Source of the DNA: Paracraurococcus sp042666655
GTDB taxonomy: Bacteria; Pseudomonadota; Alphaproteobacteria; Acetobacterales; Acetobacteraceae
Assembly: GCF_042666655.1 (NCBI RefSeq)
Contig: NZ_JBHTDE010000005.1
Coordinates: 186,001-250,000, forward strand
Reading direction: 5' to 3'
Length of the DNA: 64,000 bases
A program made the translations under genes and the position numbers. Position 1 is the first letter of the stretch, and every line of letters starts with the position of its first letter. Below the pieces are notes generated by a model. That model saw only the letters and a program-made list of their open reading frames with translations. It did no database searches and was not told the DNA's origin. Below are positions 39,343-47,548 of this stretch, one piece after another.

Positions 39343-40095
39343 CTACTCCGCCTCGCGCCCGCGGCGGTCGGCCGGGCCGGTCGGCAGCGGCCGGCCGGCG
39401 CGGCGCTGGGCGGCGGCGCGGACATCCTCCGCCACCACCCGCATGCGGCTTTCCAGCGCGCTGCGGATATGCTGCCGCGCCGCCTCCTCCGCCCGCGCCG
39501 GGTCGCCGGCCAGGATGGCGGCGACGATCGCCTGGTGCTCGGCCAGCGCGGTCGCGACCCGGCCGGGCGCGTGGTAGGTGGTGCGGCCCAGCAGGGGGAC
39601 GAAATTCAGCAGCGCCCGCAGATTCTTCAGCAGGAAGCGGTTGTGCGCGGCGCCGTAGATATGCTCGTGGAAGGCCTCGTTCTCCCGCGCATGCGTGCGC
39701 GGGTCCGCGGGCAGCGCCTGCATCCCTTCCAGGATGGCACGCAGGATGCCGCGCTCGGTCGCATCGGCGTGCTGCGCCGCCAGGGCCGCTGCGGTGCCTT
39801 CCAGCGATTCCCGCACGGCGTAGAATTCGGCGATGGCGCGCTGGTCGTAGATCACCACCGACAGGCCGCCGCCGGGGGCGTGTTCCAGCAGCCCCTCGGC
39901 CTGCAGCCGGCGCATCGCCTCCCGCACCGGGGTGCGGCTGATGCCCAGCCAGGCGGAGATGTCGGCCTCCATGGTCCGCTGGCCGGGCTCGATGCTGCCC
40001 TCGCGGATCGCCTCGTGCAGCCGTTCATAGGCCCATTGGCTGCGGCCGCGCGAAGCGGGGCCTTCCAACTCCGCGGCAGGATCGTCGATGCTCAT
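39343..40095 (-). CDS. GntR family transcriptional regulator, FCD domain
   Basis: 250-aa DNA-binding regulator. The winged helix-turn-helix covers residues 20-80: AYERLHEAIREGSIEPGQR, SAWLGISRTPVREAMRRLQA, GLLEHAPGGGLSV. The FCD effector domain follows (ERGILRAILEGMQALP, ENEAFHEHIYGAAHNRFLL, LAEHQAIVAAILAGDPARAE, ARQHIRSALESRM), with the spaced His/Asp/Asn residues that bind metal and an organic acid ligand in this family. It lies between the Bug receptor and monooxygenase genes on the same strand and probably represses them until an acid effector binds. The C-terminal 20 residues are Arg/Gly-rich. ATG at 40095 is the only sensible start. Confidence 0.92.
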   Translation of the reverse strand: MSIDDPAAELEGPASRGRSQWAYERLHEAIREGSIEPGQRTMEADISAWLGISRTPVREAMRRLQAEGLLEHAPGGGLSVVIYDQRAIAEFYAVRESLEGTAAALAAQHADATERGILRAILEGMQALPADPRTHARENEAFHEHIYGAAHNRFLLKNLRALLNFVPLLGRTTYHAPGRVATALAEHQAIVAAILAGDPARAEEAARQHIRSALESRMRVVAEDVRAAAQRRAGRPLPTGPADRRGREAE

Positions 40096-40129
40096 GCGGG
40101 GTCTGTCTAGCCGCTATCCCGCTTCGGCG

Positions 40130-41113
40130 TCACTGCGCCACGAGGCCAGCCAGCCTCACACGCTCCCCCCACAACGCCCACTGCCGTTCGAGGAAGCGGC
40201 CGAAATCGGCGGCCGAAAGCCGCAGCGGCGCCAGCCCATGGCCGGTGAGCCTGGCGCCCAGATCGGCATCGGCCAGCACGGCGCCCAGTGCCGCCTCCAG
40301 CCGCGCCAGCACCGCGGCCGGCGTGGCGGCGGGGGCGACCATGGAGAACCACACGCTGGCATCGAAACCCGGCAGGGTAGCGGCCAGCGGCGGCACGCCG
40401 GGCGAGAGCGGGAAGGGCCGCCCGAGGCTCTGCGCCAGGGCGCGCACCCGCCCGGCCTCGGCCTGCTGCATCCCGATGCCGAAATCGGCGAAGGTGACGT
40501 CGAGCCGGCCGGTGGAGACATCCGTCAGCGCCTCCGTGCTGCCGCGATACGGCACCAGGGTCAGCTTCAGCCCGGCCATGTCGGCCAGCATCGCGCCCAT
40601 GATGTGACCCCCGGCGTTGCCGTAGCCGAGGCTGAGGTCGCGGCCCCGCACGGCGCGGATCCAGCCGGCGAGATCCTCGCCTGGCGCGGCGGGCGGCACC
40701 ACCAGCACATAGGGCGTCTCGGCGATGCTGCCGATCGGCGCGAAGTCGCGCAGCGGGTCGTAGGGCAGGCGGCGCAGCGTGTGCGGATTGATGGCGCCGA
40801 CCGAGGTGCCCATCATCATCAGCGTATAGCCATCCGCCGGCGCCTTGGCCGCGGCCTCGGCGCCGACCACGCCATTGGCGCCCGGCCGGTTCTCCAGCAC
40901 CACCGCCTGGCCCAGGGCACGGCCGAGCGGGTCGGCCAGCATGCGGGCGAGGATGTCGGTGCCGCTGCCCGCCGGGAAGGGCACGATCAGGCGGATCGGG
41001 CGCTCCGGCCAGGCGGCCCGGGCGCGGCCGGCGGCCAGCAGCGCGGGCAAGGCCAGCAAGGCGCGGCGGGAGAGCGGGGCAAGGCCGGGGAGGGAAAAGT
41101 GTTCCCTCCCCAA
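40130..41113 (-). CDS. Bug-family tripartite tricarboxylate transporter receptor (start uncertain)
   Basis: Periplasmic substrate receptor of the Bug type for carboxylates and related small molecules. The signal peptide LSRRALLALPALLAAGRARA is followed by AWPERPIRLIVPFPAGSGTD, VVLENRPGANGVVGAEAAAK, APADGYTLMMMGTSVGAINP and GRLDVTFADFGIGMQQ, all family landmarks. No ATG or GTG precedes the signal peptide outside the adjacent repeat. TTG at 41113 gives a 327-aa protein of usual length starting MGREHFSLPGLAPLS, but that codon lies inside repeat copy 4. ATG at 41230 or GTG at 41239 would add about 40 residues translated from the repeat. No TctA/TctB membrane genes are nearby, which is common for Bug proteins. 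Confidence 0.8.
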   Translation of the reverse strand: MGREHFSLPGLAPLSRRALLALPALLAAGRARAAWPERPIRLIVPFPAGSGTDILARMLADPLGRALGQAVVLENRPGANGVVGAEAAAKAPADGYTLMMMGTSVGAINPHTLRRLPYDPLRDFAPIGSIAETPYVLVVPPAAPGEDLAGWIRAVRGRDLSLGYGNAGGHIMGAMLADMAGLKLTLVPYRGSTEALTDVSTGRLDVTFADFGIGMQQAEAGRVRALAQSLGRPFPLSPGVPPLAATLPGFDASVWFSMVAPAATPAAVLARLEAALGAVLADADLGARLTGHGLAPLRLSAADFGRFLERQWALWGERVRLAGLVAQ

Positions 41114-41218
41114 ACCCCACCCTGCCTTCTCGTAGGCTTGGCACCTGCCGCGCAGCGAATGCCGACCCACAGAAATAGAGGAGGGTCCAGGGAGGATACT
41201 TCCTCCCTGGCCTTGCCG
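41080..41218 (-). repeat. Three-hairpin intergenic repeat, copy 4 (minus strand)
   Basis: About 139 bases, reading on the minus strand from near 41218: AAGGCCAGGGAGGAAGTATC, central arms GGGTCGGCA and a partly mismatched TGCCAAGCC, then GGGGAGGGAACACTTTTCCC ending CGGCCTTG near 41080. It begins about 14 bases after the MmgE/PrpD stop (41232) and is oriented with that gene. Its distal end reaches the signal-peptide codons of the Bug receptor. Confidence 0.85.
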
Positions 41219-41231
41219 CGCTTCCTCCATC

Positions 41232-42617
41232 TCACGCACCTCCCAGGCTGCGCATGGTGGCGCGCACCGGCTGTCGGTCGATCGCCAGCACCGCCTCGGC
41301 CGCCGCCCGGGCGCGCTCCGGCGTCAGGTGCAGCCCGGCCGCGAGGCTGTATTTCCGCAACGCGCCGTCGCGGTCCAACTGGCGCTCGCCGGCCCCGCTG
41401 TTGACCCGCACATGGTGGCGCCGGCGGCTGCCGTCCTGCATCTCCAGCTCGACGCCGCCGGAGAAGTAATCGGGGTAGCCGGTCTCGGGGTCCGCCGCGC
41501 AGGTGGTGCGGGCGCACAGCGCCAAAGTGCGCTCGTCCGCCATTGCCGCGGGCCGCAGTTCGCCCAGGCCGAAATGGCCGAGCCTGAGACAGGTGGCGAC
41601 GATGAAGGGGGCGCTGAACTTGGCGGCGTATTCGGTCTGCGGCCGCGCCTTGGCGGCAACCGGCTCGGCGATGATGGGCAGGGTCGGCGCCGGCAGCAGG
41701 ATGCGGATGGACCGGATGGCGTCGACGTCCAGTCCCTCGGCCTGCAGCGCGATGGCGGCATCCGCCGCACCATGGGCGAAGTGGCAGACCGGGTAGGGCT
41801 TGATCGCCGTCTCCGCCAGCTTCCAGTCGGTGCCGAGCCCGGCCGAGAGCTGCGCCAGGTCCGCATCCTGCAAATGCGCCTGGAGATGCGACTGGAACAG
41901 GCCGAACTTGCCCTCGTAAGGCCGGGTCGGGCCGACGAAGCCGTGCTTGGCCAGGGTCGCCGCGGTGATGCCGGCGACCGCGCCCCAGCCCGGGTGGAAG
42001 CGCTTGGTCCAGGCGCCTTCCTCCAGGAAGACCTGCACGCCGGAGGCCGTGCTGGCGGCGATCCCCTGCGCCGAGACCAGCTGCGCCGCGGTCAGCCCCA
42101 GCAGCCGGGCGGCGACGACGGTGCTGCTGAAATGCGCGATCACCCCGGTGCCGTGGAAGCCGGCATGGTGGAAGCCACCGCGGGCGGCGAGGCCGATGCG
42201 GATGGCGACCTCCATTCCCGCCACATAGGCCGCCATCAGCGTCTCGCCGTCGGCGTCGAGATGCTCGCCCAGCGCCAGGGCGCAGGGCAGGGTGGCGACG
42301 CTGGCATGGACGATGCTGGCCAGATGCGTGTCGTCGAAGTCGAGCCCGTGCATCAGCACGCCGTTGGCCAGCGCGGCGTCGCGCAGGGGCAGGCGTTCCG
42401 GCCGGCCGACGACGCTGCATTCGCCGGCCCCGCCCAGCGCGGCGATGCCCGCCATCGCCTTGGCGGCGAAGGGGAAGGCGTTGGCGGCGAAGCCGACGCC
42501 GACGGCGTCCAGCATCTGGATGCGGGCGCGCTCGCGCACCGCCTCGGGGATCGCCGCATAGTCCAGGCCGGCGGCAAATCCGGCGATGTCGGTGGCGTGG
42601 CCGGCCGGATGGGTCAT
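41232..42617 (-). CDS. MmgE/PrpD family protein
   Basis: 461-aa protein of the 2-methylcitrate dehydratase/iminodisuccinate epimerase/aconitate decarboxylase superfamily. Family blocks: RERARIQMLDAVGVGFAANA, VLMHGLDFDDTHLASIVHAS, VAGMEVAIRIGLAARGGFHH, GFHGTGVIAHFSSTVVAARL, WTKRFHPGWGAVAGITAA and KPYPVCHFAHGAADAAIAL. The His/Asp-rich active-site residues of the D-x-D-D-T-H-x-x-x-x-x-H type are present in LDFDDTHLASIVH. The start MTHPAGHATD at 42617 is 2 bases after the TAG of the epimerase gene. Catalytic specificity within the family cannot be assigned. Repeat copy 4 follows the stop. Confidence 0.9.
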   Translation of the reverse strand: MTHPAGHATDIAGFAAGLDYAAIPEAVRERARIQMLDAVGVGFAANAFPFAAKAMAGIAALGGAGECSVVGRPERLPLRDAALANGVLMHGLDFDDTHLASIVHASVATLPCALALGEHLDADGETLMAAYVAGMEVAIRIGLAARGGFHHAGFHGTGVIAHFSSTVVAARLLGLTAAQLVSAQGIAASTASGVQVFLEEGAWTKRFHPGWGAVAGITAATLAKHGFVGPTRPYEGKFGLFQSHLQAHLQDADLAQLSAGLGTDWKLAETAIKPYPVCHFAHGAADAAIALQAEGLDVDAIRSIRILLPAPTLPIIAEPVAAKARPQTEYAAKFSAPFIVATCLRLGHFGLGELRPAAMADERTLALCARTTCAADPETGYPDYFSGGVELEMQDGSRRRHHVRVNSGAGERQLDRDGALRKYSLAAGLHLTPERARAAAEAVLAIDRQPVRATMRSLGGA

Positions 42618-42618
42618 G

Positions 42619-43626
42619 CTACGCCGCCTTGCCCGCCGGCTCGTGCGCATCGCGCCACGCGACATAGCGGGCGAGGCCGGCGCGGAGGCCGACCGCCGCC
42701 TCCCAGCCGATCTCCCGCCGTGCCTTGGCCGGGGAGAAGCCGAGATGGGTGCCGCCGGCCGACTTCACCGTGCGGGTATCGGGCCGGTAGTCCAACTGCA
42801 GGCCGCCGGCGCCACAGACTTCCAGCAGCGTCCCGACCAGATCGGCATGGGTTGTGTCGACCCCGGTGCAGAGATTGAGCACCTGGCCGCCCCGGCCACG
42901 CAGCATCGCCGCGATGCAGCCGGCGGCGACATCGGTGACATGGACATAGTCGTGCACCTCCCGCCCGTCGCCGACGATGACCGGGCGTTCGCCGCGGCGG
43001 ATGCGGTCATGCGTCTCGGCGATGAAGTTGGCGTTCACCGCGCGGGCATGCTGGCGTTCCCCATACACGGAGGAGAAGCGCATGGCGCTGAACCCGATCC
43101 CGTGCCGCTGGGCGTAGAGCAGGCCGAGTTGTTCCCCGAGCAGCTTGGTGGTGCCATAGACCGCGGCGCCGGGGGAGACGCTGGCCATGGTGGTCGCGCA
43201 GTCCTCGTCCAGCACCTCGGCCACCGTGTTGCCATAGGCGGCGACGGAGGAGGCGAAGACCACGTGGCGGGCGCGGGCGATCCGCGCCGCCTCCAGCGTG
43301 TTGGCCACGCCCGTCGTGTTCACCGCGACGCCGAGCGGCGAGTTCTGGGTGAAGGGCAGGGTGAGGAAGCCGGCCAGGGCGAAGATGCCGTCGACCCCGG
43401 CGGTCGCGTCGATCAGCTCGTTCAGCCGCAGGATATCGCCGCGCACCAGGTTGATGCGCGGGTCGCCGACCAGGTGGGCGATGGTCTCCGGCGTGCCGAG
43501 CGCGAAATTGTCGAGCAGGCGGATCTCGGCGGCGCCCTGGTCGAGGAGCTGGTCGGCGATGTGCGAGCCGATGAGGCTGGCGCCCCCGGTGATGAGGTAG
43601 GCGCGGCCGGCGACCGTCGTCGTCAT
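42619..43626 (-). CDS. NAD-dependent epimerase/dehydratase family protein
   Basis: 335-aa extended short-chain dehydrogenase, similar to nucleotide-sugar epimerases. The cofactor motif is YLITGGASLIGSHIADQLL (GxxGxxG variant, residues 9-27). LLDNFALGTPETIAHL ends the second strand, SSVAAYGNTVAE holds the catalytic Ser region, and AAVYGTTKLLGEQL holds YxxxK. RFSSVYGERQHARAVNANFI and GDGREVHDYVHVTDVAAGCI are typical of GalE/RmlB-type enzymes. The start has GGGGAAACGAAC upstream. It is the first gene of a minus-strand run through MmgE/PrpD and the Bug receptor. With these neighbours a non-sugar substrate is as likely as a sugar nucleotide. Confidence 0.9.
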   Translation of the reverse strand: MTTTVAGRAYLITGGASLIGSHIADQLLDQGAAEIRLLDNFALGTPETIAHLVGDPRINLVRGDILRLNELIDATAGVDGIFALAGFLTLPFTQNSPLGVAVNTTGVANTLEAARIARARHVVFASSVAAYGNTVAEVLDEDCATTMASVSPGAAVYGTTKLLGEQLGLLYAQRHGIGFSAMRFSSVYGERQHARAVNANFIAETHDRIRRGERPVIVGDGREVHDYVHVTDVAAGCIAAMLRGRGGQVLNLCTGVDTTHADLVGTLLEVCGAGGLQLDYRPDTRTVKSAGGTHLGFSPAKARREIGWEAAVGLRAGLARYVAWRDAHEPAGKAA

Positions 43627-43717
43627 GTTCGTTTCCCCACGCCGCGGGGTCGCGCCCCGCCGGCCTTGGCGAGATGCTTCCACGGCCCGGCGGCGGGAGT
43701 CAACGCAGCCGCACACA

Positions 43718-43729
43718 CTTGTATGCAAG
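43718..43729. promoter_or_regulatory. GntR-type operator-like site in a divergent promoter region
   Basis: CTTGTATGCAAG, a nearly palindromic 12-mer with the TTGTAT.CAA pattern of FCD-GntR operators, in the 184-base gap between the epimerase gene (minus) and the LLM gene (plus). It shares TGTAT.CA with the candidate operator at 39294. A short chance match cannot be excluded. Confidence 0.35.
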
Positions 43730-43810
43730 CCTTGCGACCCCGCTGCCGCCGGCTTCGCGCGCCGCGCCGGATGTGGCTGAATGCCGTCCGGCACTTGGGG
43801 ACCACCGGCA

Positions 43811-44870
43811 ATGACGCTTCCGCTGCGCATCGGCATCTGGGCCCTGGTGCATGGCAACCGGGCGGCGCTGCACGACCCGGAGGAGCCCTACGATGCCTCC
43901 TGGCCGCGCAACCGGGCGCTGGTGCTGGAAGCCGAACAACTCGGCTACGACTGCACCCTGGTGGCGCAGCACACCGCCAACCCGCACCAGCCGGACCTCG
44001 ACCAATTGGAGGCCTGGACCGCCTCGGCCGCGCTGGCGGCGGAGACCAGCCGGATCGAGATCATCGCGGCCATCAAGCCGATGCTCTACCACCCCGTCGT
44101 GCTGGCCAAGATGGCCCTGCAGATCGAGCACATCAGCCGCGGCCGCTTCGCCATCAACCTGGTGAATGCCTGGAACCAGAAGGAGATCCGCGATGCCGGC
44201 ATCCCCTTCCTGGAACACGACGAACGATACGCCTATGGCGGCGAATGGCTGGCGGTGGTCGAACGCCTGCTGCGCGGCGAACGGGTCGACCACGAGGGCC
44301 GCTACTTCCGCATCGCCGACTACATGCTGCGCCCGGCCGGCACCTTCCGGCCGCGCCCGCGCATCTATGTCGGCGGCGAGTCCGAGCCCGCCCGCGTGCT
44401 GAGCGCGGCGCAGGCCGATGTCTGGTTCATCAACGGCCAGCCGCTGGCCGACGTGCGGGCGCTGATCGAGGATGTCGCCCGCCGCCCGCCGCCCGCGCCC
44501 CGGGCCACCGCTGCGCTACGGCCTGTCCGCCTTCGTCATCGCGCGGGAGACCGCGGCCGAGGCCGAGCAGGCCTACCGGCGCCTGCTGGCCCTGGCGGCG
44601 CAGGACGGCGACATCAAGGCCTATGTGAAGGCCAACACCGACCCGGCGGTGGTGATGCGCCAGACCATGGCGAAGTCGGTGCGGGTCGGCACCAACGGCG
44701 GCACCGCCGCCGGCCTGGTCGGCAGCTACGACCAGGTGGCGGAACGCATCGCCGCCTTCCATGCGATCGGCGTCGAGACGCTGCTGGTGCAGTTCCAGCC
44801 CTTCGAGCCGGAGATGCGGCGCTTCGCCGCACATGTCATGCCGCGGCTGCGGGCCTTGCGCGCCGGCTGA
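43811..44870 (+). pseudogene. LLM class FMN-dependent monooxygenase (SsuD/SfnG-like), frameshifted
   Basis: A luciferase-like monooxygenase gene whose two halves lie in different frames. The first frame (43811 to about 44500) encodes LRIGIWALVHGNRAALHDPE, AAETSRIEIIAAIKPMLYHP, GRFAINLVNAWNQKEIRDAG and FRPRPRIYVGGESEPARVLS. The continuation LRYGLSAFVIARETAAEAEQ through LVQFQPFEPEMRRFAAHVMP is in the +1 frame and ends at TGA 44868-44870. The shift falls in the GC-only tract around 44477-44512, built from GCCCGCC-like units, and equals one extra or two missing bases. Without it the protein would be about 352 aa, normal for alkanesulfonate/dimethylsulfone monooxygenase relatives. It may be a real disruption or an assembly error in a difficult tract. 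Confidence 0.82.
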
Positions 44871-45167
44871 GGCTCACTCCGCCCGCGTGCCGGGGGCGGC
44901 AATCGCCGCGCCCCGGCGGGCGATCACGGCGGACATGAACGCGCGGGATCCCTCCGGCGTCGAGCCGGCGGCCAGCATGCGGGGCAGCGGCTCCGGCGGG
45001 TTGCAGCGTGCGGAGCATCGCCGTGCTGGATCGGGCGCGGAGCCGACCACCCTGCAGGCTTGTTGGCCGCGCGCATCCGGCCGCCCCGCCACGCGGGCAA
45101 GGGGGGCGCCGTTGTCATCGGCGCGAGGCCACCGCTAGGCTCGGCGCGGCATCGGGGGAGGCACGTC
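44871..45167. other. Intergenic stretch without a supported gene
   Basis: 297 bases between the frameshifted LLM gene and the amidohydrolase gene. A short minus-strand frame ends at 44874 but carries no recognisable motif or start with a ribosome-binding site. No repeat copy, hairpin with a T-rich tail or operator-like palindrome was found. It may hold the promoter of the amidohydrolase gene. Confidence 0.4.
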
Positions 45168-46154
45168 ATGCGGGTGATCGCGCTCGAGGAACACTTCACC
45201 GCGCCGCACCTGGCCGGGCGGATCGACGCCGCCCTGCTGCGGGCGCGCGGCTTCCAGCCGCGCCGCGTCGCCCCCGGCGCGCCCAACCCGATGGAACTCG
45301 CCGCCGAGATCGGCGAGCGTCGCCTGGCGCTGATGGATGCGGCCGGCATCGACCTGCAGGTGCTGTCGAATACCGGGCCGGGGCCCGATTTGGTGCCGGG
45401 GCCGGCGGGCGTGGCGCTGGCCGCGGCGTTGAACGACCACCTGGCCGAGGCGGTGGCCCGCGCGCCGGGCCGCTTCGCCGGCTTCGCCGTGCTGCCGATG
45501 GCCAGCCCCGCGGATTGCGCCGCCGAACTCACCCGCGCGGTGCGGGCGCTGGGCTTCAAGGGCGCCATGGTCAACGGCACGACCGATGGCCGCTTCCTCG
45601 ACCACCCGGCCTATGACGACCTGCTGGCCGAGGCGGTGGCGCTCGACGTGCCGATCTACATCCACCCGCATCTGGCGCCGGCGCCGGTGCGCGAGGCCTA
45701 TTTCGGCGGGCTGGAGGCCGGCGCCGGCCGGGTGCTGGAAGCCGCCGGCTGGGGCTGGCACCAGGAGACCGCGCTGCAGGTGCTGCGGCTGGTGCTGGCC
45801 GGGACGCTGGACCGGCACCCCAGGCTCAAGCTCATCATCGGCCATATGGGGGAGATGCTGCCGATGATGCTGGCGCGGGCCGACGAGGTCTTCGCCAACG
45901 ACATCGAACACCTGCAGCGCCCGATCAGCCGGGCGATCCTGGAGCAGGTCTGGATCACCACCAGCGGCATCTTCACCACGCCGCCCTTCCTGGCGGCGCT
46001 GCAGACCTTCGGCATCGACCGCATCATGTTCTCGGTCGACTACCCCTATGCGCCGAACGCCAAGGGCCGCGCCTTCCTCGACCGCGTCGCGCTGGCGCCC
46101 GACGACATGGCGAAGCTGGCCGGCGGCACCGCGGCGGCGCTGCTGCGGCTGTAG
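45168..46154 (+). CDS. Amidohydrolase 2 family protein (ACMSD/gamma-resorcylate decarboxylase-like)
   Basis: 328-aa TIM-barrel metal-dependent hydrolase or decarboxylase. It starts MRVIALEEHFTAPHLAGRID; the EEHF segment contributes first-strand metal ligands in decarboxylase members (Glu8 and His10-type arrangement). LMDAAGIDLQVLSNTGPGP, VPIYIHPHLAPAPVREAYFG (metal/active-site His), LKLIIGHMGEMLPMMLARAD (second His) and IMFSVDYPYAPN (C-terminal Asp) complete the family pattern. GGGGGAGGCACGTC precedes the ATG. Relatives decarboxylate aromatic acids such as gamma-resorcylate; both that activity and hydrolysis are possible. The DadA-like gene follows 100 bases later on the same strand. Confidence 0.9.
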   Translation: MRVIALEEHFTAPHLAGRIDAALLRARGFQPRRVAPGAPNPMELAAEIGERRLALMDAAGIDLQVLSNTGPGPDLVPGPAGVALAAALNDHLAEAVARAPGRFAGFAVLPMASPADCAAELTRAVRALGFKGAMVNGTTDGRFLDHPAYDDLLAEAVALDVPIYIHPHLAPAPVREAYFGGLEAGAGRVLEAAGWGWHQETALQVLRLVLAGTLDRHPRLKLIIGHMGEMLPMMLARADEVFANDIEHLQRPISRAILEQVWITTSGIFTTPPFLAALQTFGIDRIMFSVDYPYAPNAKGRAFLDRVALAPDDMAKLAGGTAAALLRL

Positions 46155-46254
46155 CACCGGCGGAGTTGACGCCGCGGCGTTTCCGTGGACCGCTTGCGTC
46201 CAGTGGCATGCCGCGCCGCAGCGTGCGCGACTCCGGAGGCGATGGACCGAGCCG

Positions 46255-47496
46255 ATGACCCAATCTGCCATCGTGCTCGGCGCGGGAATGGTCGGCGTCT
46301 CGGTCGCGCTGCACCTGCGCCGGCGCGGCTACGACGTGGTGCTTATCGACCGCCGCGGCCCGGGCGAGGGCGCCTCCTTCGGCAATGGCGGGCTGATCCA
46401 GCGGGAGGCGGTCTATCCGCACCCCTTCCCGCGGGCGCTGGCCGAGCTGCGGCGGATCGCCGGCAACCGCGCGACCGACGTGCATTACCACCCGCTGGCA
46501 TTGCCCGGCTTCGTCTCCCCGCTGCTGCGCTACTGGTGGAATTCGGAACCGACGCGCTACTTGGGCGCGGTGCAGGCCTATGCGAAGCTGATCGCCACCT
46601 GCCTCGATGAGCATTACGCCCTGGCACGCGGCACCGAGGCCATGGCGCTGCTGCGGCCGATCGGCTGGCTGCGGATCTTCTCGCAGCCCGAGGCGCTGGC
46701 CACGGCGCTGGCCCAGGCCGAGACGGCGCGGCGCGACTACGGCGTCGGCTTCGCCGCGCTGGACGGCGCGGCGCTGGCCGCGGCCGAGCCGTCCCTGCTG
46801 GTCGCGCGCGCCGGTGCCATCCACTGGACCGACCCCGTCTCGGTCAGCGACCCGCATGCGCTGACGCTGGCTTACGCGGGCATGTTCACCGCCGAGGGTG
46901 GCCGGCTGGCGACCGGCGACGCCACCACGCTGCGCCGCGCCGGCGCGGGCTGGCAGGTGCAGACCGAGGCCGGCCCGGTGGAGGCGGCGGAGGTGGTGGT
47001 GGCGCTCGGCGCCGCGGCGGGGCAGGTGACCGGGCCGCTCGGCTATGCGCCGCCGATCTTCGGCAAGCGCGGCTACCACATGCATTACGGCCTCCGCGGC
47101 AATGCGGTGCTGCACCGGCCGATCCTGGATGCCGAAAGCGGCTTCCTGCTGGCGCCGATGCGGGCCGGCATCAGGCTGACCACGGGCGCCGAATTCGCCC
47201 GCACCGATGCGCCGGCCACGCCGGTGCAGCTGGAACGTGCCGAGCCGGCGGCGCGGGCGCTGCTGCCGCTGGCGGACCGCGTGGAATCCGCGCCCTGGAT
47301 GGGCGTGCGGCCCTGCACGCCGGACATGCTGCCGATCATCGGCAAGCTGCCCGGGCAGCCCGGCGCCTGGTGCGCCTTCGGCCATGCGCATCAGGGCCTG
47401 ACGCTCGGGCCGACCACGGGCCGGCTGTTGGCCGAGATGATGTGCGGCGAGGCGCCTTTCGTCAGCCCCGCGCCCTACCGGGCGGAGCGCTTCTAG
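46255..47496 (+). CDS. FAD-dependent oxidoreductase, D-amino-acid dehydrogenase (DadA)-like
   Basis: 413-aa DAO-fold flavoprotein. The FAD motif IVLGAGMVGVSVALHLRRRG (residues 6-25) and VVLIDRRGPGEGASFGNGGL are close to DadA, which oxidises D-amino acids and passes electrons to the quinone pool. PLLRYWWNSEPTRYLGAVQA and the C-terminal FAD segment SAPWMGVRPCTPDMLPIIGK, GHAHQGLTLGPTTGRLLAEM agree. ATG at 46255 is the first in-frame start; a GGAGG lies 17 bases upstream, slightly far, and an out-of-frame ATG follows it more closely. It differs from the DAO protein at 1971, showing a second, distinct amine-oxidising flavoenzyme in the window. Confidence 0.9.
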   Translation: MTQSAIVLGAGMVGVSVALHLRRRGYDVVLIDRRGPGEGASFGNGGLIQREAVYPHPFPRALAELRRIAGNRATDVHYHPLALPGFVSPLLRYWWNSEPTRYLGAVQAYAKLIATCLDEHYALARGTEAMALLRPIGWLRIFSQPEALATALAQAETARRDYGVGFAALDGAALAAAEPSLLVARAGAIHWTDPVSVSDPHALTLAYAGMFTAEGGRLATGDATTLRRAGAGWQVQTEAGPVEAAEVVVALGAAAGQVTGPLGYAPPIFGKRGYHMHYGLRGNAVLHRPILDAESGFLLAPMRAGIRLTTGAEFARTDAPATPVQLERAEPAARALLPLADRVESAPWMGVRPCTPDMLPIIGKLPGQPGAWCAFGHAHQGLTLGPTTGRLLAEMMCGEAPFVSPAPYRAERF

Positions 47497-47548
47497 ACGC
47501 CGCTCCGCGCCTCGTCCCATGCTGGGCGCGCTCAGGGGGAAGCGAGCG

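Noticed and set aside
41230..41239. ATG/GTG codons as the Bug-receptor start
   Set aside because: They would add about 40 residues encoded by the hairpin repeat before the signal peptide, which is unlike any Bug protein; TTG at 41113 is favoured, though not proven.
44874..45092. Short minus-strand reading frame between the frameshifted LLM gene and the amidohydrolase gene
   Set aside because: No recognised domain, no ribosome-binding site and no supportive neighbour; likely non-coding.
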